NCBI GenBank assembly: GCA_030760725.1
Contig: JASWHV010000010.1
Location: 34,663,760-34,727,759 of the forward strand
Length of the DNA: 64,000 nucleotides
Reading direction: 5' to 3'
Source: Neostapfia colusana
Lineage: Eukaryota > Streptophyta > Magnoliopsida > Poales > Poaceae
The notes under the pieces are model-generated. The model was not told where the DNA came from. It saw only the letters and a program-made list of their open reading frames with translations, and did not search any database. The position numbers were made by a program, and so were the translations under genes. Positions 23,750-35,514 of this stretch are shown in pieces; position 1 is the first letter of the stretch; the number at the start of each line of letters is the position of its first letter.

Positions 23750-26272
23750 TCTCAGCCGTCGGTTTAAAATCGGACGGTCCACGTCAGCCCCGCATTATAA
23801 AGACTGGAATTCTTACGTGCTACCCCCTGGGGTTCTCTGGAAATAAGAGCTAGCCCCGGAAACTTCTGATCTAGCCCCTGGAACTCCAGAAAATCATGTA
23901 AATTCATTTAAAAATCAGTTTTAGCCCCTGGACTTATTAAAAATTAGGAAACACACCTCTGATAAGTGTAGCTAGACCCCTGGAAATTATGAAAATAATA
24001 TTATAGACCGTGTAATGGGGAGAGTTCATTATTTTAGCCCTGTTTAGTATTTAATTTAGAAAATTGAATATGTAACTAGTGTTTAAAAATTAAAAAGTGG
24101 GACAAACATAATTGTCAAAATTAATTAAAAACTTTCTCAGTACTTAGAAAACTTTGGAGTGAGATAAAAATATATTTTGGGCTGAAATGAATATGTTTCA
24201 TTTATTAATCACATTTATTAGTATAGGGACACATTTTTAAGTAAAGAATAGTTATAGAAAAATAGGGAAAATAATTATGAAAAAGTTTACATCAGAGGCC
24301 AAGGTTAAAATATGTTATTAAATTATTTAGGACCAGAACCTATACTGTTTAGATGATGTGTATTACTAATTTCATAATAAAATACACAATTATGCATAGG
24401 AATATAAATTTGAGAATATAGCAACTAGTAAATGATAAATGGAGTTTTTAAAAATCCAAAGAGTTCAGTTTAGGGTTGGTAGAAAATATGAAGGCACATA
24501 TGGGGAAGAAAAATACTTTTCATACACACTTGGTAGTGAAAAGGTGTAGTAGTTGAATATAAGAAATTTATTGGAGACCCATATAAACAGTATGTAAGTA
24601 TAAATGTGGACATAAAAGTAGGAATCATATACACATGGTTAAAAGCGCATGCAAGCCATAACTCAACACACATAAAGTAACCACAACACATATAATGGTG
24701 AATGAATTTCATAAATATGAATGTGTGGTTTGTATGAAGTGGAATTGTGAACTATGTCTTATGGATTGTTGTTTTTCTTTTGCTATGTGTGATGGTGTGA
24801 TGTAGAACCTGCTCAAGAGCAAGTTATTCCTTTCCAAGACCAGGACTACCCATTTCAAGAGCAGCAAGAAGGAGGCAAGTGTCCTTGACCACTTTGATCC
24901 TATGCTAGGATGTGTAGATAGAATTATTTGCATTGTCAAGTTAAATATGAAACCCATGCTAGGAAGTTTCCCTAGAATTTCATTACCTTGTTTCCTTGTA
25001 GCTTGGGTTGGGATTTATTTTGTCATGTCATTTATTCACATGCATATGCTTAGCCATGCTTAGAATGGGATATTTGGGATATGAGATCATCAGTTTATTT
25101 TACCATACTCTTGAATGAGCTATTGTGAGTTATGTAGAGGTAGGGATCAAGGCAAGTTGGATGTTTTGGTTGTGTGCTGGGTGCACGAGACTTAGGTTTG
25201 TGTTTAGTACTTGCCTGGATCCTAAGGACCGGTTCATGGAGCATGTAACCCGGCTTTACAGTGCCAACCACATGCTGAGATGGGGCAGCTTGGCCAATTA
25301 ATTAGGTGTATCCCCGGCGTAGTATGGGTGTGTTGGATGGTGCGGGGAATAGGTGTCAGCTGGACTACCATATGAACCGCAAGGCTCAAGAGGGGGCCAC
25401 TGCAGCGGGGTTGGAGCCTCTTGTATGCTGTTAGGGGTGAAACCTCAGTGGGCCCACGCTCGTCGGGAATCCCTTTGTAAAGGCTTCGTAGTGATCTCCT
25501 GGCTGCACACCTGGGAAGTGTGAATGTGGATCGTAGCCACTGGCATAATGGAGGTTCTTTTAGTCCACCCGGCAACGGGGGATGAAATCACTACATGTGG
25601 GTACAGTGGTACAAACTCTGCAGAGTCAAAACTGTCTTGACAGCCGTGCTCACGGTTTAGAGCAGCCTGGACTTATTCATGATTAGAGGATTGATGGTTT
25701 TGGAAGTTAAGCGGGGAGCTTAACATTGGTAATGATGTTATGGTTATTGGATTATAATGATGGGATGGGAGATTGGGACCATTTCACCTGTGTAGTAATG
25801 TAGGTGCTTAATAAGCTAAGGTGATAGGTATTAATTGCGTAGTGCTTTAACCATGAGTTCAACCTCTCCTTGTTCTAGCCATGCATGATAAAATTTTCCC
25901 ACACTTGCTGAGTACCATTGGTACTCAACCTTGCATATTTGTTGGTTTATATTGCTGCTCAGGTCAAGATAATGAGGTGGTGTATAATGACCAAGATTTT
26001 GGACCCGAGGAAGGTTTTTAGGTTCATGAAGACCCCCGGGCAACGCCTGTGATGGAGCCCTAAAGAATAATATTCCGCTGCTAGTTTATTTACTTGTGAT
26101 GAACTTATTATTGTCCATCGAGACATTTACTATGTAAGACTTACTTATATTCGACACCTGGCTTGTAATAAATGATGCTTCACTATTTGTCATCACATGT
26201 ATGAGAAAATGATCCTGGCATACATGTGATATTCACTTGGTTGTTCTTCGGAAAAACCGGGTGTGACAGAGG

Positions 26273-26285
26273 TGGTATCAGAGCC
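26273..26285 (+). promoter_or_regulatory. B2 primer-binding site
   Basis: TGGTATCAGAGCC starts four bases after the 5' LTR and is complementary to initiator tRNA-Met. It would fall inside the proposed leader intron. Confidence 0.93.
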
Positions 26286-26473
26286 AAGGTTGCCCGTAGG
26301 AACGTGGACCTAGGTAGAAATGGACGTATTTAAGGGCCCTATTTTCTTAAAACTATTTTCCAAGGTGTGGGTTGAAGAGTGTTATTTAAGGAGTCATTTT
26401 CTTCATCTTACCCCAAATTTTCATTCAAAATGGGATTTTTGTTTAAAAAGTTTATCTAACCTAAATTTAAATT

Positions 26474-26486
26474 CTTTTTGTTTTAG
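26474..26486 (+). promoter_or_regulatory. Splice-acceptor-like site before orf0 of B2
   Basis: CTTTTTGTTTTAG abuts the orf0 ATG at 26487 with no base between. The T-rich tract and TAG match plant 3' splice sites. The same sequence precedes orf0 in B1. Confidence 0.5.
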
Positions 26487-27266
26487 ATGGTTCGAATGAT
26501 TCGCACCGCTCGCATGTCCACAGGAGGGAGAGTTCCCGTAGTTGCCTTTGCCGAAAGAGAGGAGAGTTGTCCAGTGACGTACCTTTCCTACGGATTGGCA
26601 GTAGGAGACTTGTTGCGCCGTCTTCGACGTATGCTCGAAGCCGCAGGCAATACGGGCAAGCTAATCATCCACTATAACTCCACCAGGACCATCCGTGAGA
26701 AGAGGGAAGAATGGAGTTCGGAGATGAGGATTATACACGAGAATCAGCTGCTTAAGATTCACCACTCTCCAGCTTGTCGAGCAACCCAGGTCGATGCGGA
26801 GAAAGATGTCACCTGGGAGGCCGTCACCTGCCAGAGTCACATCTATCGTCGCCACTTGGACAAAACTGAGTACATGTATGTCCTCCAACGTGAGAGTGGT
26901 ACCACGGAGTACAAATACCCACCAGTGCAGCAAGGGACTTCCCATGAGCACATGAACTTGTGCTTGGTGGATGCGGCTATGCTCAGCACTCGACTGCAGG
27001 AGTGTCAACAAGAGCTTCAGGATGTCCAAGACACCCTGAAGGACACGGAGGCGTTGCTGCGAGCTTGCTTAAAGGCGAGAGAAAGAGGAGATGGGAATGA
27101 ACCGTGCGTCACCGTGAATGATACATGGACTCCTGACTCCCCGGATCGCCGAGCAATCAGGCGTCGTCGCACTTCTCCACCAGCAGCCTCCCCACCCAAA
27201 GCAGAGTCAGAAGGTAGCCGAAATGAGGAGGAAGATCCCGAGGAGCCAGCTCAAGAGGACGAGTAG
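26487..27266 (+). CDS. orf0 of B2, 259-aa protein of unknown function
   Basis: Same length and layout as B1 orf0: basic N-terminus (MVRMIRTARMS, DLLRRLRRMLE), a central region of unknown fold, a predicted coiled coil around residues 155-200 (LSTRLQECQQELQDVQDTLK), a nuclear-signal-like RRAIRRRRTS and an acidic proline-rich tail ending AQEDE. The two copies are about 95% identical, with only substitutions, while gag-pol beside each is broken. Its place before gag suggests a separate accessory protein, perhaps nucleic-acid binding or self-associating, but no motif proves this. Start chosen at 26487, directly after the acceptor-like TTTTAG. Confidence 0.75.
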   Translation: MVRMIRTARMSTGGRVPVVAFAEREESCPVTYLSYGLAVGDLLRRLRRMLEAAGNTGKLIIHYNSTRTIREKREEWSSEMRIIHENQLLKIHHSPACRATQVDAEKDVTWEAVTCQSHIYRRHLDKTEYMYVLQRESGTTEYKYPPVQQGTSHEHMNLCLVDAAMLSTRLQECQQELQDVQDTLKDTEALLRACLKARERGDGNEPCVTVNDTWTPDSPDRRAIRRRRTSPPAASPPKAESEGSRNEEEDPEEPAQEDE

Positions 27267-27554
27267 TGTAGAGTCTTTCCCCTAGCTAGCAAGAGGTCGA
27301 GTAGTCGAGTCGATACGTAGTTAATGGTGTGATAATTCTTGGTATGTGACGTGAGTTGTGGAAGCCATGAGCAATTGTCCACAGCCTCGTCTTCAGATTG
27401 TTTTGCTTTGGTGTGTGAACCCACAGGAAATAATAGTGCATTTATTTGGTGTGAGATATAAATCCTCGTAAAATTTTAACAAAGCCTCAACACCTCAAAG
27501 TACCAACAAATGAAAGTAGTAAGATGATACTAAATGGTATCAAATTAACATTTG

Positions 27555-27567
27555 TTGATTCTGCCAG
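27555..27567 (+). promoter_or_regulatory. Splice-acceptor-like site before gag of B2
   Basis: GTTGATTCTGCCAG abuts the gag ATG at 27568. It is the second acceptor-like site in the leader, so alternative splicing could give separate orf0 and gag-pol messages. Confidence 0.45.
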
Positions 27568-30500
27568 ATGGCCGGAAGAGGAAAAGGACGTGCTGCCAAC
27601 CCCGCCAACAACAATGATGAGGCATGCAACCCTCATCTTTCTGGAGGCCAGGACCGGGGTGGTCGCCGTGAAGAAGTTGATCCTCTCCACCAAATGCTGG
27701 AGAATCAAAATCAGCTTATCCAGAACTTTACTCAAGTGGTGGCCAACTTGCATCAAGTTCCACCTACACAAGCTGCACCACGCCAACCAAGGTTGAGTGA
27801 GTTTCTAGGAACTCAACCTCCAAAGTTTGCAAGTGCTGCTGAACCTCTGGAGGCAGATGATTGGCTGAAGACCATTGAAAGTAAGATGAGGATTATACAA
27901 TGCCAAGGGTATGAGAGGGTGCTGTTTGCCTCTCATCAATTGCATGGACCTGCTGCTGATTGGTGGACCGCCTAGGTGGCCGCCCATCATGACCCTGAGA
28001 ACATCACTTGGGAAGAGTTCAAGCGTAGCTTCCGCAACCATTACATCCCAAGAGGTGAACTCAAAAACAAGAGGAAGGAGTTTTTGGGACTGCAGCAGGG
28101 AAACATGACGGTGAGGGAATACCTCACTAAATTCACTCAACTATCCCGTTATGCCCCACGGGACATAGAGACTGATGAGCAGAAACAAGATTGTTTCGTG
28201 GAAGGGCTTACTGCAGAAATGCAGTGTGCAATGTCCTCAAATGAGTATGAAAGCTTTCAAAAGATGGTGGACAGAGCATTTGTGGTGGAAAGGAAGCTAA
28301 AGGCCCTGGAAAATGAGAATAAGAGGAAGGCTGGGTGGTCACATCAAGCCTCAGGGAGCAACACCCGCCCACGTTTGATGCAGCAACCTACGGGGCAGAC
28401 GAGCCGTGCTGCGGTACCCTATTCAGCACCGAGAGGGTACAACCCAAATTTCAGGCCTCCGGCAGTACCAGCACAGCTGCAACGTCAGTTTGTGCAGCAG
28501 CCTCGCCCCGCATATCCACCTCGACCAGCAGTGCAAGGACCCCCAAACCAACCCCAGGACAGCAAGGGCCAAGCATCTAAGATTGGGGTGCAATGTTTCA
28601 GCTGTGGTGAAGTGGGGCACTACGCCCTTAAGTGTCCAAAGAAGAAGCCCACGCAGCCACAGCAGCATAATGTAATGAGAGGACGGATGAACCACGTCAC
28701 TATGGAGGAAGCACAAGAGGCACCCGACGTGGTAGTTGGTAAGTTTCCTGCCAATTTACACCTTGCAACTCTGCTGTTTGATTCTGGTGCTACCCACTCG
28801 TTCATTGCTCAAGGGTTTGTTAAGAAGCATGACCTAGCAACCACACAAATGAACCATATGCTAGCAGTAAACTCTCCAGGTGGAGAAATAAGGACAAGAC
28901 AAGTGTGTCCCAAAGTGAACCTAGACATTAATGGGGTAGTATTTACGGCTAACCTCATAGTGATAGATTCACAAGGGATAGATATTATTTTGGGTATGGA
29001 TTGGTTGACCAAACATAAAGGAATCATCCATTGTTCGACCAGAACGGTGGAATTAACTCACCCCAGTGGCACCAGAGTAAAGTTCATAACAATACACGAG
29101 CCTAGGAGGGACATCAAATTAAATCAAGTGGAGGTGAAAGTTGAGGAGATCAGGACTATCAGGGAATATCCGGATGTTTTTCCGGAGGAATTGCCAGGTA
29201 TGCCTCCCGACCGTGACGTGGAATTCGCAATTGAGCTAGTACCGGGAACAGCCCCGATATACAAGAGACCTTATCGAATGGACTCCAAGCAGCTAGAAGA
29301 GCTCAAGGATCATTTGAGAGAATTGACGGAGAAGGGGTATGTTCGCCCTAGTTCCTCACCATGGGGAGCTCCGGTGATATTTGTGCCTAAGAAAGATGGA
29401 ACTCAAAGGTTATGCATGGATTACCGTGCCTTGAATGAGGTAACCATCAAGAACAAGTACCCATTACCTCGCATTGAAGACTTGTTTGATCAGTTGAGGG
29501 GAGCTTGTGTGATCTCGAAAATTGATCTCAGGTCGGGATACCACCAACTCAAGATAAGGCAATCTGATATTCCCAAGACAGCTTTCGTATCTCGGTACGG
29601 ACTGTATGAATACACTGTCATGCCTTTAGGGCTAACCAATGCCCCGGCATATTTCATGTACCTCATGAACAAGGTATTCATGGAATATATGGACAAATTT
29701 GTGGTGGTTTTCATAGATGATATTCTCATCTTCTCCAAAGATGAAGAAGAACATGAGAAACATCTAAGGTTGGTGTTACAGAGGCTGAGAGAACACCAAC
29801 TATATGCCAAGTTGAGCAAGTGTGAGTTTTGGCTGAAGAGAGTTCCCTTTTTAGGACATATAATCTCAGAGGGAGGAATCTCCGTAGATCCCGCCAAAAT
29901 CGAGGATATCCAGAAGTGGAAGACCCCTGAAAATGTCGGGGAAGTTCGAAGCTTTTTAGGATTAGCTGGATACTATCGACGGTTTATTGAGGGATTCTCC
30001 AAGATCTCGAGACCTCTCACCAAATTGTTGGAAAAGGGAATCACATTCACCTGGACGCCACAGTGTGATACAAGCTTTCAGGAGCTAAAGAAGAGATTGA
30101 CAACAGCCCCAGTGCTGGTTATGCCAGATATGCAGAAGAATTTCACAGTGTACTGCGATGCCTCTGGAAATGGGTTGGGATGTGTTCTCATGCAAGAAGG
30201 ACATGTCGTGGCATATGCATCCCGGCAGCTTCGGAAGCACGAGAAGAACTATCCTACACATGACCTAGAACTAGCTGCAGTGGTACACGCGTTGAAAATT
30301 TGGCGGCACTATTTGATGGGGAAGAGGACAGAGATATATACGGATCATAAGAGTTTGAAGTACATATTCACACAGCCAGATCTCAACCTCAGACAAAGGA
30401 GATGGTTAGAGCTAATCAATGACTTTGATGTGGGCATCAACTATCATCCCGGGAAAGCAAACGTCGTGGCCGATGTTTTGAGTCGGAAAGTGCAGGTCAA

Positions 30501-32037
30501 TAAGTTGAGCTTGAAGGACATGCCCACAGAATTGAAGGACGAGGTTATAAGGCTCAATCTATGTCTAGTAAATAGTGGGGAAGCCATCGCCATGGAAGTG
30601 GACTCCACACTCGAGCGAGACATACGCGAGGGCCAAAAGAATGATGAGAAGATACAAGAGATCAGACAGCTTATCAAGGAAAATAAAGCTCATGGTTTTA
30701 GAGAGGATGAACAAGGAACGGTGTGGCACGGGAAAAGGATCTGTGTGCCAGAAGTAAAGGAGATCCGTGAATTAATTTTGAAGGAGGCTCACGATTCTGA
30801 CTATTCCATTCATCCTGGGAGTACGAAGATGTACCAGGACCTCAAGAGCAGGTATTGGTGGTATGGCATGATGCGAGATGTCGCGGAACATGTTGCCCTA
30901 TGTGACACATGTCAGTTGGTGAAAGCAGAACATCAACGACCCGCGGGATTGCTGCAACCACTCAAAGTGCCTGAATGGAAGTGGGAAGAAATCAGCATGG
31001 ATTTTGTCATGGGATTGCCTAGGACCCAATCCGGGTATGATTCAATATGGGTCATTATTGATAGGCTAACCAAGGTAGCTCATTTCATCCCTGTGAAAGA
31101 AAGCTACAGCAGATCCAAATTGGCAGAGTTGTACATGTCAAGGATTGTGTGTTACCATGGAGTGCCAAAGAAGATAGTGTCGGACAGAGGGACACAGTTC
31201 ACTTCGAGGTTTTGGCAGAAGTTGCATGAAACCATGGGAACCCATCTGAACTTCAGCTCTGCCTATCATCCCCAAACTGACGGGCAGACGGAGAGAACCA
31301 ATCAGATCCTTGAAGATATGTTAAGGGCATGTGCACTCAAAAACAATAGGAGTTGGGACAAGAACTTACCGTATGGGGAGTTTTCCTATAACAACAGCTA
31401 TCAAGCTAGTATGAAGATGTCACCGTTTGAAGCTTTGTATGGAAGGAAGTGCAGAACTCCCCTATTTTGGAACCAAACAGGAGAAAGTAAAGTGTTTGGT
31501 CCAGAAGTGCTACAAGAAGCCGAGGCAAAGGTGAGGGAGATTCGCAACAACTTGAGGATAGCACAAACACGCCAGAAGAGCTATGCCGATGTACGAAGAA
31601 GAGAGCTCGTTTTCAACGTGGGAGACTATGTTTATCTCAAGGTGTCCCCTATCAGAGGACTTCGTCGGTTCAAGGTGAAAGGGAAGTTGTCACCTCGATA
31701 CATCGGACCCTTTCAGGTTTTGGAAAGGAAAGGCGAAGTGGCGTAGCAACTAGAGTTACCGGTTCATCTATTGGATGTGCACGATGTATTCCATGTGTCA
31801 CAACTCAAGAAATGTCTGAGGACGCCTGAAGAGGTGTTACCCATGAATGAAGTGAATGTAGCCGAGGATTTGTCTTATGCCGAGCAACCCTACAAGATTT
31901 TGGAGACAATGGAACGCCTCACCAGAAATAAAAGAATCCGGATGTGCAAGGTGCAGTGGAAGTATCACTTAGAAGAGGAAGCCACCTGGGAATGGGAAGA
32001 TGAGCTCAAGGCACAATTTCCAGAATTGTTTTCTTAG
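27568..32037 (+). pseudogene. gag-pol: B2 gag-pol polyprotein, two nonsense codons
   Basis: The polyprotein of 1,489 codons has an intact frame apart from TAG at 27973-27975 (after ADWWTA in Gag) and TAG at 31744-31746 (after KGEVA, before the chromodomain). Domains as in B1: CCHC CFSCGEVGHYALKC, protease LLFDSGATHSFIA, RT VVFIDDILIFSK, RNase H YCDASGNGLG with TDHKSL intact, integrase HH-CC, SDRGTQF, HPQTDGQTER, and chromodomain to 32037. Minor oddities: VDYRAL is MDYRAL and VVADALS is VVADVLS. The lesions differ from those of B1, so they arose independently after the copies separated. Confidence 0.95.
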
Positions 32038-32044
32038 AAACACC

Positions 32045-32082
32045 AATCTCGAGGACGAGATTTCTTTTAAGGGGGGTAGAGC
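32045..32082 (+). other. B2 hairpin and polypurine tract
   Basis: AATCTCG/CGAGATT (32045-32051 and 32056-32062) is followed by TTTTAAGGGGGGTAGAGC up to the 3' LTR. Confidence 0.87.
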
Positions 32083-35000
32083 TGTAACACCCCAAATTTT
32101 GATTCAAAACCCTAAACCATGTTCAGAGGGGAATTTAAAAATTTTTGGACATTTTGCATGTTTTGCAAAAATTCAAATTTAAACTGGAATTCAAATTAAA
32201 CTCAAATCAGAAAAGAAATGGAAAAAGAAAAAGAGAAAACGGAAAAAAACCGGCCAGTGGGCCGAAAACCCGCCAGCCGGCCCAGTTTCCCCGCGCCAGC
32301 CCGCAGCCGCGCGCGCCCGCGCTCTCTCACACAGACAGGTGGGACCCACCTGTCATCCCCAACCCCGTGACCCCGGACTCTCTCCCGCGCGCGCGATCTT
32401 AACCGATCGGAATACCGCGTCCCTCAGCCCGAATTCCGGTCCCAGAAGACTCAAACTCGATCACAACTGACCCACCGCCCTTCCCCGGCTATAAAAACCC
32501 CAGCCCCGATCGGTTTTTCCCACGCGATCGCCGATTTTTACTCCGGTGAGCACCGAGACTTCGCCGGTGAATTCTGGCCGATCTAAGCTCGGAAACTCTG
32601 ATCTAACTCGCTGGTCTTGATCCACCGCCTCCGGGGAACCTTGCAGGTGCAGAAAACTCGGAGACTTACGGTGTAAACACAGCGCCGACGAGCTTCGCCG
32701 TGGTTTTGCCTCGGACCTCGTCGCCGATCACTTTCCAGGACCCCCGAGCTCAAGAAAACCCCCGAGGTGAGATCCCCGACCTCCCCTCTACCGATCTATG
32801 CCATAAGATCACAGTTCTAGGCAGAATTCTCGAGGATCCGAAACTTTCCGGCGAGATCGCCGCTTCCCGCCGCCGTGCGCCGCCGGCAGCGCCGCCCGCG
32901 CTCGATCGGAGCGACGTGGCCGCTTGTGCGCCGTTTATTTTAAATCGCACGGTAGACTTTAAAACCCCGCGTACCGGTTCGATGTTATAATCTCAGCCGT
33001 CGGTTTAAAATCGGACGGTCCACATCAGCCCCGCATTATAAAGACTGGAATTCTTACGTGCTACCCCCTGGGGTTCTCTGGAAATAAGAGCTAGCCCCGG
33101 AAACTTCTGATCTAGCCCCTGGAACTCCAGAAAATCATGTAAATTCATTTAAAAATCAGTTTTAGCCCCTGGACTTAATAAAAATTAGGAAACACACCTC
33201 TGATAAGTGTAGCTAGATCCCTGGAAATTATGAAAATAATATTATAGACCCTGTAATGGGGAGAGTTCATTATTTTAGCCCTGTTTAGTATTTAATTTAG
33301 AATATTGAATATGTAACTAGTGTTTAAAAATTAAAAAGTGGGACAAACATAATTGTCAAAATTAATTAAAAACTTTCTCAGTACTTAGAAAACTTTGGAG
33401 TGAGATGAAAATATATTTTGGGCTGAAATGAATCTGTTTCATTTATTAATCACATTTATTAGTATAGGGACACATTTTTAAGTAAAGAATATTAATAGAA
33501 AAATAGGGAAAATAATTATGAAAAAGTTTACATCAGAGGCAAAGGTTAAAATATGTTATTAAATTATTTAGGACCAGAACCTATACTGTTTAGATGATGT
33601 GTATTACTAATTTCATAATAAAATACACAATTATGCATAGGAATATAAATCTGAGAATATAGCAACTAGTAAATGATAAATGGAGTTTTTAAAAATCCAA
33701 AGAGTTCAGTTTAGGTTTGGTAGAAAATATGAAGGCACATATGGGGAAGAAAAATACTTTTCATACACACTTGGTAGTGAAAAGGTGTTGTAGTTGAATA
33801 TAAGAAATTTATTGGAGACCCATATAAATAGTATGTAATTATAAATGTGGACATAAAAGTAGGAATCATATACACATGGTTAAAAGCGCATGCAAGCCAT
33901 AACTCAACACACATAAAGTAACCACAACACATATAATGGTGAATGAATTTCATAAACATGAATGTGTGGTTTGTATGAAGTGGAAGTGTGAAGTATGTCT
34001 TATGGATTGTTGTTTTTCTTTTGCTATGTGTGATGGTGTGATGTAGAACCTGCTCAAGAGCAAGTTATTCCTTTCCAAGACCAGGACTACCCATTTCAAG
34101 AGCAGCAAGAAGGAGGCAAGTGTCCTTGACCACTTTGATCCTATGCTAGGATGTGTAGATAGAATTATTTGCATTGTCAAGTTAAATATGAAACCCATGC
34201 TAGGAAGTTTCCCTAGAATTGCATTACCTTGTTTCCTTGTAGCTTGGGTTGGTATTTATTTTGTCATGTCATTTATTCACATGCATATGCTTAGCCATGC
34301 TTAGAATGGGATATTTGGGATATGAGATCATCAGTTTATTTTACCATACTCTTGAATGAGCTATTGTGAGTTATGTAGAGGTAGGGATCAAGGCAAGTTG
34401 GATGTTTTGGTTGTGTGCTGGGTGCACGAGACTTAGGTTTGTGTTTAGTACTTGCCTGGATCCTAAGGACCGGTTCATGGAGCATGTAACCCGGCTTTAC
34501 AGTGCCAACCACATGCTGAGATGGGGCAGCTTGGCCAATTAATTAGGTGTATCCCCGGCGTAGTATGGGTGTGTTGGATGGTGCGGGGAATAGGTGTCAG
34601 CTGGACTACCATATGAACCGCAAGGCTCAAGAGGGGGCCACTGCAGCGGGGTTGGAGCCTCTTGTATGCTGTTAGGGGTGAAACCTCAGTGGGCCCACGC
34701 TCGTCGGGAATCCCTTTGTAAAGGCTTCGTAGTGATCTCCTGGCTGCACACCTGGGAAGTGTGAATGTGGATCGTAGCCACTGGCATAATGGAGGTTCTT
34801 TTAGTCCACCCGGCAACGGGGGATGAAATCACTACATGTGGGTACAGTGGTACAAACTCTGCAGAGTCAAAACTGTCTTGACAGCCATGCTCACGGTTTA
34901 GAGCGGCCTGGACTTATTCATGATTAGAGGATTGATGGTTTTGGAAGTTAAGCGGGGAGCTTAACATTGGTAATGATGTTATGGTTATTGGATTATAATG

Positions 35001-35509
35001 ATGGGATGGGAGATTGGGACCATTTCACCTGTGTAGTAATGTAGGTGCTTAATAAGCTAAGGTGATAGGTATTAATTGCGTAGTGCTTTAACCATGAGTT
35101 CAACCTCTCCTTGTTCTAGCCATGCATGATAAAATTTTCCCACACTTGCTGAGTACCATTGGTACTCAACCTTGCATATTTGTTGGTTTATATTGCTGCT
35201 CAGGTCAAGATAATGAGGTGGTGTATAATGACCAAGATTTTGGACCCGAGGAAGGTTTTTAGGTTCATGAAGACCCCCGGGCAACGCCTGTGATGGAGCC
35301 CTAAAGAATAATATTCCGCTGCTAGTTTATTTACTTGTGATGAACTTATTATTGTCCATCGAGACATTTACTATGTAAGACTTACTTATATTTGACACCT
35401 GGCTTGTAATAAATGATGCTTCACTATTTGTCATCACTTGTATGAGAAAATGATCCTGGCATACATGTGATATTCACTTGGTTGTTCTTCGGAAAAACCG
35501 GGTGTGACA
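32083..35509 (+). repeat. B2 3' LTR
   Basis: Matches the 5' LTR. A TATA box at 32490-32497 and the 96-codon frame (32700-32990) are both intact, so this promoter could read through F into the remaining pol of D. Confidence 0.95.
32700..32990 (+). other. 96-codon LTR leader frame, copy 4
   Basis: Lies in the 3' LTR of B2. Begins MVLPRTSSPITFQDP and ends FKTPRTGSML; otherwise as in the 5' copy. Confidence 0.3.
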
Positions 35510-35514
35510 CTTTC
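35510..35514. repeat. TSD ctttc, right copy (B2 insertion)
   Basis: Matches 22838-22842. Confidence 0.95.

Larger units (their letters stand above)
22843..26268 (+). repeat. B2 5' LTR
   Basis: Starts TGTAACACCCC and ends GGGTGTGACA. The TATA box lies about 400 bp in, so U3 is short and R plus U5 make about 3 kb of transcribed leader. A poly(A) signal AATAAA lies at 26167-26172, followed by a perfect 10-bp stem CACATGTATG/CATACATGTG (26194-26203 and 26219-26228). Confidence 0.95.
22843..35509 (+). mobile_element. Element B2: Tekay-like chromovirus with orf0, full length
   Basis: The complete plus-strand element is 12,667 bp with LTRs of 3,426 and 3,427 bp, TSD CTTTC, PBS, orf0, gag-pol and polypurine tract. 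It is the same family as B1, inserted in the opposite direction into the same solo LTR. By eye the two LTRs differ at about 30 sites (under 1%). Gag-pol has two in-frame TAG codons. Confidence 0.95.

Noticed and set aside
7379..35509. Single inversion-duplication explaining B1 and B2
   Set aside because: Each element has its own perfect TSD in F, and sequence and lesions differ between the two, so two insertions fit better.
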